Of a stretch of DNA of 64,000 nt, positions 48,031 through 60,956 are shown piece by piece. The DNA is from Cycas panzhihuaensis (Eukaryota; Cycadophyta). The notes below the pieces were generated by a model that was not told the origin of the DNA, made no database searches, and saw only the letters and a list, made by a program, of their open reading frames with translations. The DNA lies in contig CM041465.1 of NCBI GenBank assembly GCA_023213395.1, positions 190,471,741-190,535,740 of the forward strand. Reading direction: 5' to 3'. The position numbers and the translations under genes were made by a program. Each line of letters opens with the position of its first letter. The stretch's first letter is position 1.

Positions 48031-49760
48031 TCTAATAAGGAATCATCGTATCAAGCAGTAGTCCTTTCATATCTCCAATTATAATTATACGAAAGAAAGA
48101 TGGATCATATCAAATGTGTGGAGATTATTAGGCTCTTAATAAGTTAATGATTAAGAATAAATACTCGATTCCTTATATCGATGATCTTTTAGATGAACTT
48201 CATGGAGTAAAGTTGTTATTGAAAATTGATCTTCACTTTGGATATTATCAAATACACATAAGATAGATTTTCACATGTATGAAGGGTTATTTGAGTTTCA
48301 GGTTATGTCTTTTAGGCTAAAGAATACCCCCATAATGTTTTAGAATATGATGAACCAGATCTTTAGGCCATATATTCAAAAATTCATCCTAGTTTATTTT
48401 TATAATATCCTAATCTATAGTCACTCTTGGCAAGAGCATCTCTACCACATATAGATCATTCTCCAACTATTATAGAACCAACAATTATTCATAAATAGGA
48501 AATAATGTGCATTCTGTCAATTAAAGCTAAAATATTTGGGACATATAATATCTTCTGAATGAGTGCAAATTAATCTAAAGAAGTTTTAGGCAATTATTAA
48601 CTGGCCCACACCAAAGAATGTTATGGGAGTTTAGGGATTATTAGTAGTCGTTGGGTTCATACATAAATTTATCTAGAGGTATGCTTATATAGCTACATCT
48701 CTAATAGATTTGATAAGAAAAAAGGCATTTAAATGTGATTAAATAGTGGAAGTAATATTCCAGTAACTAAAGATAGTTATGATCACTACCCTAATCCTCA
48801 CACTGCCACAATTTCCAAAATACTTTACTATTGAATATGACACCTCTAGTTTTGGGTTGGGATCAATTTTATTATAAGAAGATCAACCTATAGTATATAA
48901 AAGTTATAAGCTCAATAGTTGTGAGTGCCTTAAGCCAATATACAATAAATAAATGCTATCCATTATATGTGCCATGTAGTAGTGGTGATAATATTTGCTA
49001 GGAAATAAATTTATCATCAAAATTAACCACAATTGTTAGAAATATTTCCTAAATCAAACATCTTTAATAGATGAGCACTAAAAGTGGGTGAGTAAATTAT
49101 AAGCATTTAGTTTTTCGATAGTTTAAAAGAAAGAAAATAAGAACATCATAGCAAACACACTATCAAGATCCATAGCAGAAGAGTTGAAAGAGGACAAAAC
49201 ATTAATAAAAGTCATTGCCTTAGTTAACCTAGCATAGATGAATGAATTAATATAAGGTTGTGATGGGGATCTGTATTCTCTAAAAGCACTGTAAGAAATT
49301 AAGAAGGGACTTAATACTAAGTACTCTCACCAAGGAAATTTAATCTTACGAAAAGAAAAGATACTAGTATCCTCAGCAGTAACTATTAAAACAAAAATTT
49401 TAGAGAAGGCCCATGCATCACCAATAGGAGTAGATAAAACCTATTATAAAATTAGGGAAATTTTATTTTAAAAAGGAATGAAATAATAAATACAAAAGTT
49501 TGTAGTAGAATGTGATGACTTCTAGAGAAATAAAGGAGAGAATATAATTTTTTTAGGTCTTCTTCAACCTCTACCAATTCCAAGGTAGATATGGAAAGAG
49601 ATATATATGGACTTTATCATGGGACTACTAAAATTAGAAGGTGAGGATACTATTCTTGTTGTTATAGATTGATTAACTAAGTACACATATTTTAGAGGTG
49701 CTAACATGGCAATTATTTGTTAAGCCATTAAGTTAATATTAATGTAGTTTACCTAATGGT
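48031..49760 (+). pseudogene. Gypsy RT, RNase H and integrase start
   Basis: [45 protein letters not shown] and HFGYYQIHI identify RT. RNase H and the zinc-binding region follow with frameshifts (KAHASPIGVDKTYYKI, KFVVECDDF). GLLQPLPIP, IYMDFIMGLLKLEGEDTILV and LTKYTYF give the integrase entry. The rest of integrase is missing. No LTR flanks this piece, and copia sequence borders it on both sides. Confidence 0.82.
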
Positions 49761-49779
49761 GATTAGTGAAAAGGTATGA

Positions 49780-51796
49780 AGAATTTAGAAGGTCACAACC
49801 CTTATCGAATGATAGTAGTTTTGTCACATATCCAATATTCAGAGGGTGTTTGTGAAGGACGTATGTGTAGAAAGCATGATCTAAGATCCACAACGAAAGA
49901 AACTTTTAATTAGTCAGGATTTTAAGTTTGATAAGTTAATGATGTATCATACTAAGAAGTCATCTAAAGATAGATTTTATCCTCTACATATTCCTTTTCT
50001 AATATGTGTTTCAATAAGTATAGATGTTTATGAGTATAACATTGTGTTAGAAAAAAAAATAACACCTAGTTGGAGTAATGATGAGGAGCCATTGTAAGTA
50101 GAGGCATATACAACAACCCATCTTCTATTATGGGCCAGGAGGACTATTGAGGATTCTAATATGATGGTTGAAGACCTAAAAGATAGTTGGAGAATAAGGA
50201 TTTAACATACCAGTTAAACTTTAGTGGTGGATGCCAACAACTTTAATGATTCCATTTTATATAAGGAAATAAAAGAAGATCTGTGATGGAGAGTTATAAT
50301 AGAGGAGGAGTATAATTTGATTATAAATAATGATACATAGGATTTGTTTCCCTTACCTGCCTCTAAGAACCAAATTGGTTATAAGTGGATCTATAAGATG
50401 TGGAGAGGTAGACAAGTAAAAGGAAAGATTTATTACATAAGATTTCTAACATAAAGAAAGAATCAACTATGAAGAAGATATTTACACTAGTCTCTAAGAT
50501 GTCAGTAGTTTAATTGATCTTTATTTTGGTAGCTATATTTAGTTAGGAGTTATATCAAATAGACATGAAGTCAACATTCCTTAATGAAGACTTAGAAGAG
50601 GAGATCTACATGACTCAACCTCTTACTTTTATAAAGGAAGATTAGAAGCATTTAGTATGCTACTTGAAGAAATCTTTCTATGGACTAAAATAAGCACCAC
50701 ATGCTTAGTATGATAAGATTGATCCTAGATTGAAGGAAGATGGTTTTGCGATAATAGAATTAGAGTTAAGTTTTTATATTCAAAAGAGTGGAACTATAAT
50801 AGTTATTATTTTGTTATATGTTAATGACTTTATTCTTATAGGCAATTGTAATAAGACTATTACGACTACAAAGGCATGTTTGGGACATGCTTTTGATATG
50901 ACAAATCTCAAATATTTTCATTACTTCTTAGGCATTGAGATTAGGTAGATGGATGATCATATCATGATGTCATAATAGTGGTATGTTAAAAACATACTTG
51001 AGAGATTCAGTATGAAGGATTATAAACCAATAAAGACACCATATGTAAAGGGCATAAAGCTTTTAAAGGATATGGACAAGCTAGTTATAGACAAGGTTTT
51101 ATATTGATAATTAATAAGGAGTTTAATTTACTTAACTTATATTAGGCTTGATATTGCTTATGTTATTGGATTGGTATCTTATTACATGCAAAATCCCTAA
51201 TAACCTCATTACATTACTAAAAGGAGAATTCTAAAGTATGTTAAGGGAACATACAATCTTGACTTTAAATACCTTCTACTACAGTGACCAACCTACATGG
51301 CTATAATGATGTTGATTAGTGTGGAGATATAGAAATAGGAAATTAACTATAGAATATATTTTTCGTATTAGTAATGGGTTTATTTCATGCAATCTAGGAA
51401 GCAATCTATCACTACTTTGTCTTCTGTAGAGGTTAAGTACTAATGACTAAGTATTGATATAAGGGAAGTTATATGGTTGTAGCGACTTTTGGAGACTCTT
51501 GGAATTTCTTCTACCATACCTGTTATACACATTGATAATTAGAGTGTTATTTCATAAAGAATTTATAATTTCATACATGTATAAAGCACATCGAGATATA
51601 TAATCATTACATCCATGAGAAGATCTACTTAGAGAAGTTGTAGGTTGAGTTTTATCCAAGTGAAGAATAATTTATAGATATATTTACCAAAGCTCTTATT
51701 GAAGACCACTTTATCAAGATTTATGTAAATTTGGGACTTATCAAAGTTATCATCGAGGGGGGATCTATCAACAAGGATAATTATAAAGGTTATTCC
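49780..51796 (+). pseudogene. Copia reverse transcriptase and RNase H
   Basis: NQIGYKWIYKM, then ELYQIDMKSTFLNEDLEEEI, FYGLK-APHA-YDK and LLYVNDFILIGN (YVDD changed to YVND), TNLKYFHYFLGIEIR; RNase H with RILKYVKGTYNLDF and SRKQSITTLSSVEVKY. The C-terminal block (TKALIEDHFIKIY, LGLIKVIIEGG) near 51690-51760 is cut at 51796 by gag-only element 3 and ends past 54860. Stops abound. The part 49780-50200 is too eroded to assign, and copia integrase is lacking. Confidence 0.85.
51792..51796. repeat. Target site duplication ATTCC (left)
   Basis: ATTCC precedes the element and recurs at 54855-54859 directly after it. Confidence 0.9.
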
Positions 51797-52018
51797 TGTT
51801 GGAAAATTAACCTGCACAAACAATCTTCGCAAATGGAATGAAACACACCTCCACAAGATCGAACTGTACCCTTAAGGTACCTCCATTATATTAAGAAAAA
51901 TCATTACAACAACATTCAATATGGTACACTATATTGTGTATTTATAATACAAGTCATGATGGAAGAGTAGGACCCACTTGCATGTAGGATAAATCAAATG
52001 TGCATTAATATTCCAACA
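51797..52018 (-). repeat. 3' LTR of gag-only element 3
   Basis: Plus TGTTGGAAAATTAACC to TATTCCAACA. The polypurine tract is plus CTCTTCCTTAATGCAC (52019-52034), GTGCATTAAGGAAGAG on the minus strand. Confidence 0.92.
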
Positions 52019-52049
52019 CTCTTCCTTAATGCACATTTGGGTTATTTGT

Positions 52050-52245
52050 ACTTGTAATGCCTTGTCCTTGGAAATGTCTTGAAAATGATGTCTTCAACTT
52101 GATCCTTGTCTTCGATCTTGTAGTGATGTCTTTGCTGCATAATGATGTCTTCATCTTGATTTTCATCTTCAATTTTGTATTGATGCCTTTATAAGATGAT
52201 GTCTTTAGCTTAATTTCCATCTTCAATTCTGTAGTGATGATGTTG
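52050..52245 (-). repeat. Coding tandem repeat, 54-57 bp unit, 3 copies
   Basis: ATGATGTCTTCA-type units start at 52085, 52142 and 52196 on the plus strand. In one minus-strand frame they read HHYKIEDKDQVEDII, QYKIEDENQDEDIIM and HHYRIEDGN-AKDII. They form the last part of the gag-like gene, just before the polypurine tract. Confidence 0.8.
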
Positions 52246-52496
52246 ATGTAATAGCTCTGGCAAGTGCAAATCTTGATTCTTCATTGTGGCTGGTCTAGTC
52301 TAATTTTGATGAAGATCCTATAAGTAACCTTTTTTAAACACAACTTGCTTATCATCATTATCATGTATAAGTTCTTGATAACTATGTATAATAGTGATTT
52401 CTTCAACCTTTGGAGTGGAATCTTGATCAACTTGTACACTCTTTGAATTTGAATCAATGCTCAAAGAAGGAATATCATTCAAACTTGAATTAATAC

Positions 52497-53195
52497 TTAA
52501 AGTAGGAATATCATCAATATAAGACTCATCTTTATAGGACTATCAGATTCATATTCAATTTCCTTTGAAATCATAGAGTCATCTATATAAACCTTTGTCA
52601 ACTCATCAATTTCAATGTCTTCATCAGTAGTTGTAGTCTCATCAATACATTCAACCATCGTTTCTTTATATTCAGTAAAAATTTCATCAGTACTCATACA
52701 TTCTTCATCTTGACATATCATTTCATCAGTGTTGATGATATTTTCTTCATTTGCTGTACCTCTACCATAACCATAACTAGCCTTAATTGCCTTTTCAATC
52801 ATTGGTTATGTCTCTTCAGGGGTTTGTTCAAATACTTCCTTTAGAAAATCCCAAGCTTCTTTAGCATTACTTACATGTAGAATCATAGAAATGACAAAAT
52901 GGAATCTGGAAGGAAGATCAACCTCATTGAATGTAGCTCAAATCATAATGAATGCTTTTCTATCTTTCTTCTTAAGCATTTCATTTTCTTCTTCATCCTT
53001 AGGGATATCATATTCATCAGTAACAATCTTCCATAAACCTCTAGCTAAGAATAAACATCTCATTTTAATTGTCCAAAAGAAGTAGTCTTCACCATTACAC
53101 TTAGGTACTAGAAGAAACAAATCCCTTAAGTAATATTTATTTGTTTCAGAAGCATATATAACCACATCATTATCCTCCATGATTGTAAATGCCAT
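52497..53195 (-). pseudogene. Gag of non-autonomous element 3 (UBN2-type)
   Basis: From ATG at 53195 (MAFTIMED), one frame runs to 52497 with only two internal stops, a TGA at 52938 and a TAA near 52803, both explicable by a single C-to-T or G-to-A change. NGEDYFFWTIKMRCLF is the F.G.NY..W...M motif and GLWKIVTDEYDIP follows. NAKEAWDFLKEVFEQT matches the W..L...Y block. An acidic Thr/Asp/Glu-rich tail (TTTTDEDIEIDEL) follows, then the tandem repeats at 52050-52245 in another frame. No pol is present. Confidence 0.86.
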
Positions 53196-54620
53196 TTTCT
53201 AACACCATGTCCTTTTTCTAATCAACAAATTCACCCATTAATCTCAACAAACTTTCTCATGTCTCATGTCCCTCATATGACTGACTTCATCATCACATCA
53301 TTGCCTTATGCATTTTACATATGCCAAATAGTCATATAAAATTCAAACACTTACTTCACCAAATCGATGCCTCGTAAATCTCACAATGATCATACATGCC
53401 AATGTTGCTACCAAGATACATACTTCACTTGATTACCCAAAACACAACTCATGCCATTACACCACTTAACAATTTTACTTCCCTGCAACTTAGGTATATT
53501 TAAAAAAAGAAACTCATCCTTCTTTACCTATTTTATCAATTAGAACACATCATCAAACATGCTTGATCTCATTCTTAATATGCCCAACAATTGCCCAATC
53601 TTATCATGTAATCTCACATGCAACAAGCACCTTATTGCCTCAAATCACTATCTTTCTTGCCCTCAAATTAGCTTTGTTATGTCCATCAAGTCCCTTCGTG
53701 TAAATAACATTCCACAAAGCATTTAATTATCATATTCCATCCAACTCATTCATGCAAACACATGTACTATCATTTCATTACCACTATTCCATCATCACAA
53801 TAGCTCCCTCATACAAACACATGTAAGAAAGCACTCAAACTATTATTAAACAATCACCATCATGCATCTCAAATCACTAATAGAGTGCGAAATATATTCA
53901 CATCAATATAACTTAATATCATCTCACATTATAACAATACTCTCCCATGTGCCACATATGTAAGAGAGCCTCGAACAATCACTTCATTACCATTGTCTCA
54001 TTCATATCACCATATCAATATGAAATCCTTAAATTCCCAAAAACTTATTTTTGAAAAAATGTATAGCTCAAAAATAGATAAAATATGGATGGAAATGATG
54101 GCCCCTGAAATATAATTCCAATGGTTCAGTTGAAATTGAATTATGATATCTAAATCAAAAGTTATGCTCCTTTTAAGAATTTCATAATTAGGGTTTCTAG
54201 GGGCTGTAATAGTACCTTTTGATAAACTACTAGTAACTTTTTATTTTGAACTCTGATGAATCTCAAACTTCCATTATAAATAAAATTAAAAAATGTATAG
54301 AATCAAAAAAAAATTGAGGTCATTTGGATATATGTAGCCAAAGTTATGGCTCTTTGAAGTTGAGGTTGTAGATCTGTCCCAAAAATACGGCGACAGAAAA
54401 AGAGCAGGCCAAGATTAATTCTACTATAATTTTTGCACTTTCACCCCAAAATCTATAGTGCAACCGCTCAAAAGTTATAGAATGAGTCATTTTGTCTCAA
54501 TTTCTCCATTACTTTTCAGAAAATTCAATGTTTATTTTCTCGAATATGCTTTCCACCATTGATGGCACCTCCCAAATCACCGCTCCAATACTGAACAAAA
54601 ACACCTCTCTTAACTTGGGC
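53196..54620 (-). other. Leader of gag-only element 3
   Basis: About 1.4 kb between PBS and gag. No captured gene is recognised; short ORFs such as 54492-54677 run into the LTR and are not credible. Confidence 0.6.
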
Positions 54621-54632
54621 ACTCTGATACCA
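54621..54632 (-). other. Primer binding site of gag-only element 3
   Basis: Plus ACTCTGATACCA; minus TGGTATCAGAGT, abutting the 5' LTR at 54633. Confidence 0.9.
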
Positions 54633-54854
54633 TGTTGGAAAATTAACTTGCACAAACAATCTTCTCAAACAGAATGAAACACACCTCCACAGGATCGAAC
54701 GATACCCTTAAGGTACCTCCATTATATTAAGAAAAATCATTACAATAACATTCAATATGAGACACTATATTATGTATTTATAATACAAGTCATGATAGAA
54801 GAGTAGGACCCACTTGCATGTAGGATAAATCAAATGTACATTAATATTCCAATA
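54633..54854 (-). repeat. 5' LTR of gag-only element 3
   Basis: Plus TGTTGGAAAATTAACTT to TATTCCAATA; partner of 51797-52018. Confidence 0.92.
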
Positions 54855-54895
54855 ATTCCAACCTCTAGGAAGACTTCAAAACCCCACATTTACAT

Positions 54896-54905
54896 TAAGG
54901 GGGGA
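54896..54905 (+). other. Polypurine tract of the interrupted copia
   Basis: TAAGGGGGGA directly before an LTR start; belongs to the copia RT-RNase H at 49780-51796, displaced by gag-only element 3. Confidence 0.8.
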
Positions 54906-55200
54906 TGTTAAAGTGTCATGTTATCTATTTATCCTAACTAATATAATCATGGTAAATTAATTTACAAATATATGTGATGTATTAATTTGATATTATTATG
55001 AGTAGACATACATAATATCATTATATTATATTAGGTACATATGTACCTATTTGAAGGGATTTGAAGTCCATTTTACTTTAATAATTTTATATCAATATAA
55101 TCTATATTCTATGGTAGGTTTTTATTGTGAGGTTTTCCATGTCAATTCTATTATGTGTTGCTTATTTTATAATTGTTATATATAAAAACGATATGTCTAT
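54906..55200 (+). repeat. 3' LTR of the interrupted copia (end approximate)
   Basis: Starts TGTTAAAGTGTCATG after the polypurine tract. It contains an 18-bp perfect palindrome, TAGGTACATATGTACCTA, at 55032-55049. The right end is uncertain, and no 5' partner was found. Confidence 0.6.
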
Positions 55201-55559
55201 CTGTGATTTCTATCAATGGTTCTATTTCAAACGTGGCATTGGTGGTTGCTAAGAAGATGACAAAGCAAAATAGTGAGATGTTATTCCTCATCTATAAGTA
55301 GCAAGATATATTGAGGTACTATGTTCTTGCTAAGGTTTTTCTTGAGGTACGAGATATATAATATGTTGTAAAATTTTATTGAGGGGAAAACCCGAGAGAA
55401 TATGTAACTTTACCAATTTGCTGAAGAACTTTATATAGACAATCATAATAAGGACTTAACTTTTAGATTTTATAATGTTTAAATGACTATTACTTATATA
55501 GTTAAAGTTAGAGGAATATAAAATCATCCACATCAAATGATTAATTAGAATGATAATGA
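55201..55559. other. Unassigned junction
   Basis: Lies between the copia 3' LTR and the minus gypsy integrase. It probably includes the eroded C-terminus of that integrase and its 3' LTR, but neither could be delimited. Confidence 0.3.
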
Positions 55560-58500
55560 CTGATGAGTTATTTCATACAATTTTATGTTATTATAAAGTT
55601 TTATTCAAGTGGATATATAATATAGCCTATATCTTAGTAGTATAAATATTAGTGGTAAGAGTGTGATGAGATGGAGATAGATATCCATAGAGGGTCATAA
55701 AGAGGAATATGTCAATCATTGAGTGATGTGAAGATTTGTACTAATATTCTATAACAACTATCTATAAAGCCCATTAATATTGATATTCTAATGTAAAATA
55801 ATATAAATATATTTTTAAGATCTTATTAAGAACTTTAGATTGACCATTAGTTTGTAGATTATAAGCTAAGCTCATATTGAACAAGGTCCTAAAGGCCTAA
55901 AAGAGTTTCGCTAAAATGTACTCATAAATTTCAGATCTTGATTATAGAATATTAGTGATGTAAACCTATGGAGAAAAAAAATCAGATGGATATAAAGATC
56001 AACCTAGTAAGAAGCTTTGTAAGAAGTATAAATAGGTAAGAAATATTCATACTTGGTAAGTCTATTGACGACTACCAATATTGAATTAAGCCTAGTAGAT
56101 AATAGTAACCTAGTGATGAAATTCATAGCAATATCTTACCATTTATCTTGAGGAAGATTTAAAGGTTAAAGGAGGCTAGATTGAACTTCTGTATTGACTT
56201 TATTCCTCTGCAAGTATCACATTTAAAGATAAATTAAAAGTTGGCAGATTTCATATTAGGTCAATAGACGTTAGATCAATTTTTCTATATGTTTTATCAA
56301 ATCCCAAATAACTACCAAGGGGAGTGGAATGGCATTCAACTAAAATTTGATTAAAAAATAATGATATGGTGTAGATAAATATTTGATTTTAGTATAAGAT
56401 CTAGGAATTATATAATGACCAATCTTTATGACTATGAATTTTAGATACCTGCTTGTCAAACTCTAGGTGAGATAGAATTTTAGTTGCCAAGTACATTAAC
56501 TATACTGATTGGGGTTTAGAAATTGAATGAATATTAGCTTCATTAGTGAGGGGCTTTATTGGGGGTTCATTAATGAGGGACTCTATGGGGATATGAAAAA
56601 GAACATCAACAACCATATATTCCTTGCCTTTTTTATACTCAATAGATAAATCAAATACTTATAAATAGTCGATCCACTTAACTTATTCTTTTGATGGGAC
56701 TGGTTGATCTAGAAGGTGATAAAGTCTATGGTTCTATGTTATGATAATAAACTTAGAGCCTAAAAGATATTGATCCCACTTATCAATAACATGAAAAATA
56801 GTTCTCATTTCATTTTTATAAGTCAATAAATGGCATTCATGGTCTTTAAGTTTTATGATCTTTAAGTTTATAATTTTCAAATTCTATTAGGTAGAAAATT
56901 TTTACCTAAATGATATTTATGCCAAATCTCGAAGCATCACATTCTAATTAGAAGGGATAAGAGAAGTTTAGGATGGTAAGAATAGAGGAGGATGTTACAA
57001 TGGTGTTAAGATTATTAAAGGCTTGCTCTCTCTTATGACCATTCAAATACCTCTTATAGTAAATTTATGAGTGGAGCTACCAATGAGTCATAATTATGAA
57101 CAAACCATTTGATGAAAGCTTGTGAGTCTTAAGAAATCTCGTAACATAGTAGTGATTTTTGGCATATGTTATGTGGTAATGACAAAAATTTCATCTAGAT
57201 CAACTAAGACTTCTTTTGATAAAATAATATGCCCGATATATTAGAAATTATTTTTTTTTAATTTATATTTAGGTTATTTAGCATACAATTTATGTTGGGA
57301 AAGGACCCATAGGATTGTTTCTAAATGCTAAAGATGATCATATTAATTCTAATTGTAAATAAGGATATCGTTAAAAAATAATAATAATAAATTTACGAAG
57401 ATGAGAGTCAAAGATTTTATTCATCAGAGCTTGGAATGTTATTGGGGTATTATAGAGGCCAAAAGGCATTACTTAAAATTTAAAGTGTAAATGATATATT
57501 CTAAAGATGGTTTTGTCATAGTCTTCAGAGCTAATAGGAATTCAACAATATCCAGATTAAAGATCTAATTTAGAGAAAATAGTTACCCTATGGATTTCAT
57601 CTAGAATATCATCAATTTGGGATATGAAAATTTTATTTTTATTATAATTTTATTAAGTTCTGGATAGTCAATGTAAAGCCAAAAGGATATGTTTTTTTTC
57701 CCTACAAGGATTATTAGTATGGTATGCATGCTTTTACTTAGTCGAATGATGCCCATATCTATTTATTCATTTATTATCTTCTTGATTTTTTCTAAATATA
57801 AATTTCTATAAGGTGAAAGGCTAATTGGGTCATATGGTGATTTAAATTCAATAGCATAATGAAAACCATAGTCTAACATGGTAGTGGCTTGAAAGGGGTA
57901 AATATAAATTGATATTTATTGAGGATGTTCTATGTAAGAGGACAAATATTTATTGAAGTTTGAATGTTATTAATGTAAACGATATAGCCAATAATATTAT
58001 TTAGATACTTACACATTTAATTATGTGATACAAGTTTATTGGGAGGTGATTGGATCATATATAATTTATGTGCTTGGCCAATATGATCTTTAAATAAGAT
58101 AAATGGGTTGGTAGGAGAATTATTCATGCTATAATTACCCAATGTTTAGAGCCATTGGACCCTAAATATGAAATCAAAAGCTCCTATAGATAAGGCATAA
58201 AAATTGGATGTGAGATCATAGGTACCAATTTAAAGATAAAGGTTTTTTATAGTACCTATATAGTGTAAGGTCAGATAGTTGGGTAAGGAGTAAGTGAATC
58301 TTGTTTTTAGAATAATGTAAAGGTTTAACTGTTGATCCAAAGAAATATAAAAACATTTAATGACAGACCATAATTAATTAATATTGACATGGGTATCTTT
58401 CAAATAGTGCCTTTTACACGAAGTGGCTCTAGGCAGGATGTAGAAGAAACTATTGATAAGAATATGTAAAACTAGGAAATAGGTAATGAAGATTCTTGAA

Positions 58501-59637
58501 CATGCTCATCCTCAAGTTCTGGTTTAATTTTAACTTCAAAAACATCTTCAAGATTAGGGTCAATGGTGAAAATCATATGCCTTACCTTAAAACCTTTGTA
58601 TGACTAAGAACCTACTTTTCTAAGTACTTGGCATAAAGGATAGCATTTAATCAATGATTAACTTCTATAAATGAAATATGAATTGAGTATAAAGAGGAGT
58701 CTAGTGTTGGCCATTAGACTTTATCTGATCAAGGATGTTGATGTTATTGATCGAATTAGAGAGGATGTTAGTACCATGAAGAGTCTCTCCTAAAAGTAGA
58801 TGAGTGATCTATCATAAATTTTACAGGTCTACCTTGGTCATAGCATCTCTCTAACTACCTTGGTCATAGAGATGGCATCCTTTAAGGAGTGTAAGGGAGC
58901 AATATTTAAGCACATCTAAATATATTCCTTAAGACCTAAAATATAAATATCAATGAGAGTTATGTCATTGTGTTATTGAGAGACTTGGTACTTAATGTTT
59001 GAAACTTATAAGTGTACTCCTCTATTGAAGTTATTTATCTTAGTATTGTAAGTTGGTTGAAGAAAGAGTGATTCTACGAATCATTGTATTACTAAGAAAA
59101 ACTCTTAAAGAATAGGTCTTATATTTGGTTTATTGGATTCTCTTATTTTTACCATTAGAATTAATGGTGAGCTTTTCCATCTAAGTGGGTTAAAATAAGT
59201 ACTAATTGTTCCATTATTAAAATGGGATTTAAGGCAAAATATGACTAGAACTTACTAATCTATTTTAGGGTAAAATCTATATTGAGTTTAAGGTCAAAGG
59301 TTATTATGGTGATCTTCTAATGGGCTTGTGTTTATCAGGGAGTAAATGGTGGTGGTGCTCTGGAGTTATTAAAGGTGGATGGACCTATACATAGGGTACG
59401 AGAATTAGATTGTATCTACTAGAATATTCTATCTATTTTTTAATCAAGAGTACCTTATTATTATTCAAACATGTTTTATTTTTATTCAAATGAGTCATGC
59501 TTCTAGCTAGAATCCTTGACCTACTAATCCAAACTTATTAAGCCCTAATTCAATGCATCAATTTTATTAAACATTTCTTAGAAATGGACCTCAAATACCT
59601 GAATGTGCCTGAATGTGCTCTACCTATATGGGTGCCA
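55560..59637 (-). pseudogene. Minus-strand gypsy gag-pol, relative of 5233-11871
   Basis: From right to left: gag start MAPI at 59637, spacer MIFTIDPNLEDVFEVK and KIPMSILINYGLSLN (protease) near 58580-58350, parallel to MVFIIDLDLSLED and TPITILINSDSSLN of the first gypsy. RT follows with [29 protein letters not shown] and LRKFIIIIF; RNase H with LECDASRFGI and VGSISF; integrase with TRLNSILVVVNRLTKYEYFL and LAYNLQTNGQSKVLNKIL. Heavily interrupted by stops and shifts. Its LTRs were not found. Confidence 0.82.
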
Positions 59638-60100
59638 TAAAGATGGAATCCAATGTCATAAAGGGAAGAAAATAATTGTAAGAAAAGGGGTTGCTAAGAA
59701 GAAGGGTACTTATCAAGAGGTGAGAGAAGATAAATAGAATGGGATTTTAGGAAGTTGGGAACTAATGTAGATCGGTAGAAAAAAACAAGGGGGTGAGGGT
59801 ATCTATAGCATATTGAGCCCCCAAAAATATATAATAATGTTATCTAAAGCACCAAGATAAGTGCGAAGTGCTCATCAAATGGCATAGGTTAGATTTAAGG
59901 GTGAAAGTTAGGGGGTAGAGCCCACACAATGCCTATATGTTATACACTAAAAATGATGATTAAAGTTACCCTAGTGGAAAATGATTAGTGTACCATGTCA
60001 ATTAGGGTAATTTTGAAGTCATGGAAATCTCTTTTTCTAGAGTCTACTCATACAAGTTTTGTCTGAATTAGAGAAGTATTCCTTAAAGTGACCTTACAAA

Positions 60101-60143
<43 letters not shown>

Positions 60144-60740
60144 TGAATATTTAATATAAGAGGTGGACATTAAAGTAAAATATTTGATATAGGATTAAAA
60201 AATTCTATTAAACATTTCAACAAGATGCTTAAAATTACTTTGATATTAGTTTTATAATACAAGTCAGTGTTATCATATTGTAAGATTTGTTATTATAACC
60301 ATAGTCCAAAATTATGTGGTTTAATATTATTACTTGTAATATAGATATTTCGTAAGTTTAACTACTTTATAAAAGGACTTTGGCATTATTGCTTACGATA
60401 CAAATATTTCACAAGTTCAACCACTTTATAGAAGTACAATGGTCTCAATAGTTTTGTACTAGGTCTTAAAGTACCTAGTACTTAAGAATAGGGTGTACTT
60501 AGTTCTACAGGCCCCTCAATAAACTTATTAATCATTACTATCACTTGGATCTATCTCTCAAGGCACTAACTATGGAGGAATCTATACCATAGTCATGATA
60601 GCTATGTTGGGTTCTTTGTAACGAGTGGCTTCCCAATGCTAACTATTAACTAGAGGATAAGGGGTCGAGAGGTTACTTATTCTATGTAAGGTAGGGGAGT
60701 ATATAAGGCCCCTCTGATATACTTGAAGGTATGTGGAGTC
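59638..60740. other. Leader and spacer right of minus gypsy
   Basis: Presumed leader of the minus gypsy, plus unassigned sequence. AGTATATAAGGCCCCTC near 60699 is a TATA-like word on the plus strand with no identified LTR around it. Confidence 0.35.
60104..60141. repeat. (CT)n microsatellite
   Basis: About 19 uninterrupted CT units. Confidence 0.95.
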
Positions 60741-60956
60741 TCAATGGAACTTGCAATAAGATATTCACAAATAGAACAAACAACTCCACAGGATCGAATG
60801 ATACCCTTAAGGTACCTCCATTGTATTAGCAGAACATCCTTTCAACATGATACAGATATGATACACTATATTGTGTATTTATAATACATGTCAAGATAGT
60901 GAGAGTCAGACCCACTTGCATGTGGGATAAAATAAATATGCATTAATATTCCAACA
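60741..60956 (-). mobile_element. Solo LTR of the gag-only element 3 family
   Basis: Shares with 51797-52018 and 54633-54854 the words ACCCTTAAGGTACCTCCATT and GACCCACTTGCATGT, and ends TATTCCAACA. The start is damaged (TCAATGGAAC for TGTTGGAAAA). No PBS, PPT, internal sequence or target duplication is present, so it looks like the product of LTR-LTR recombination. Confidence 0.82.

Larger units (their letters stand above)
51797..54854 (-). mobile_element. Gag-only copia-like element 3, youngest
   Basis: A 3058-bp minus-strand element with 222-bp LTRs at both ends (51797-52018, 54633-54854), a PBS at 54621-54632, a perfect ATTCC target duplication and a single gag-like gene. The LTRs differ at only about fifteen sites by eye, mostly transitions, which makes it the most recent recognisable insertion. 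It interrupts a copia pol C-terminus. A related solo LTR lies at 60741-60956. Confidence 0.93.
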
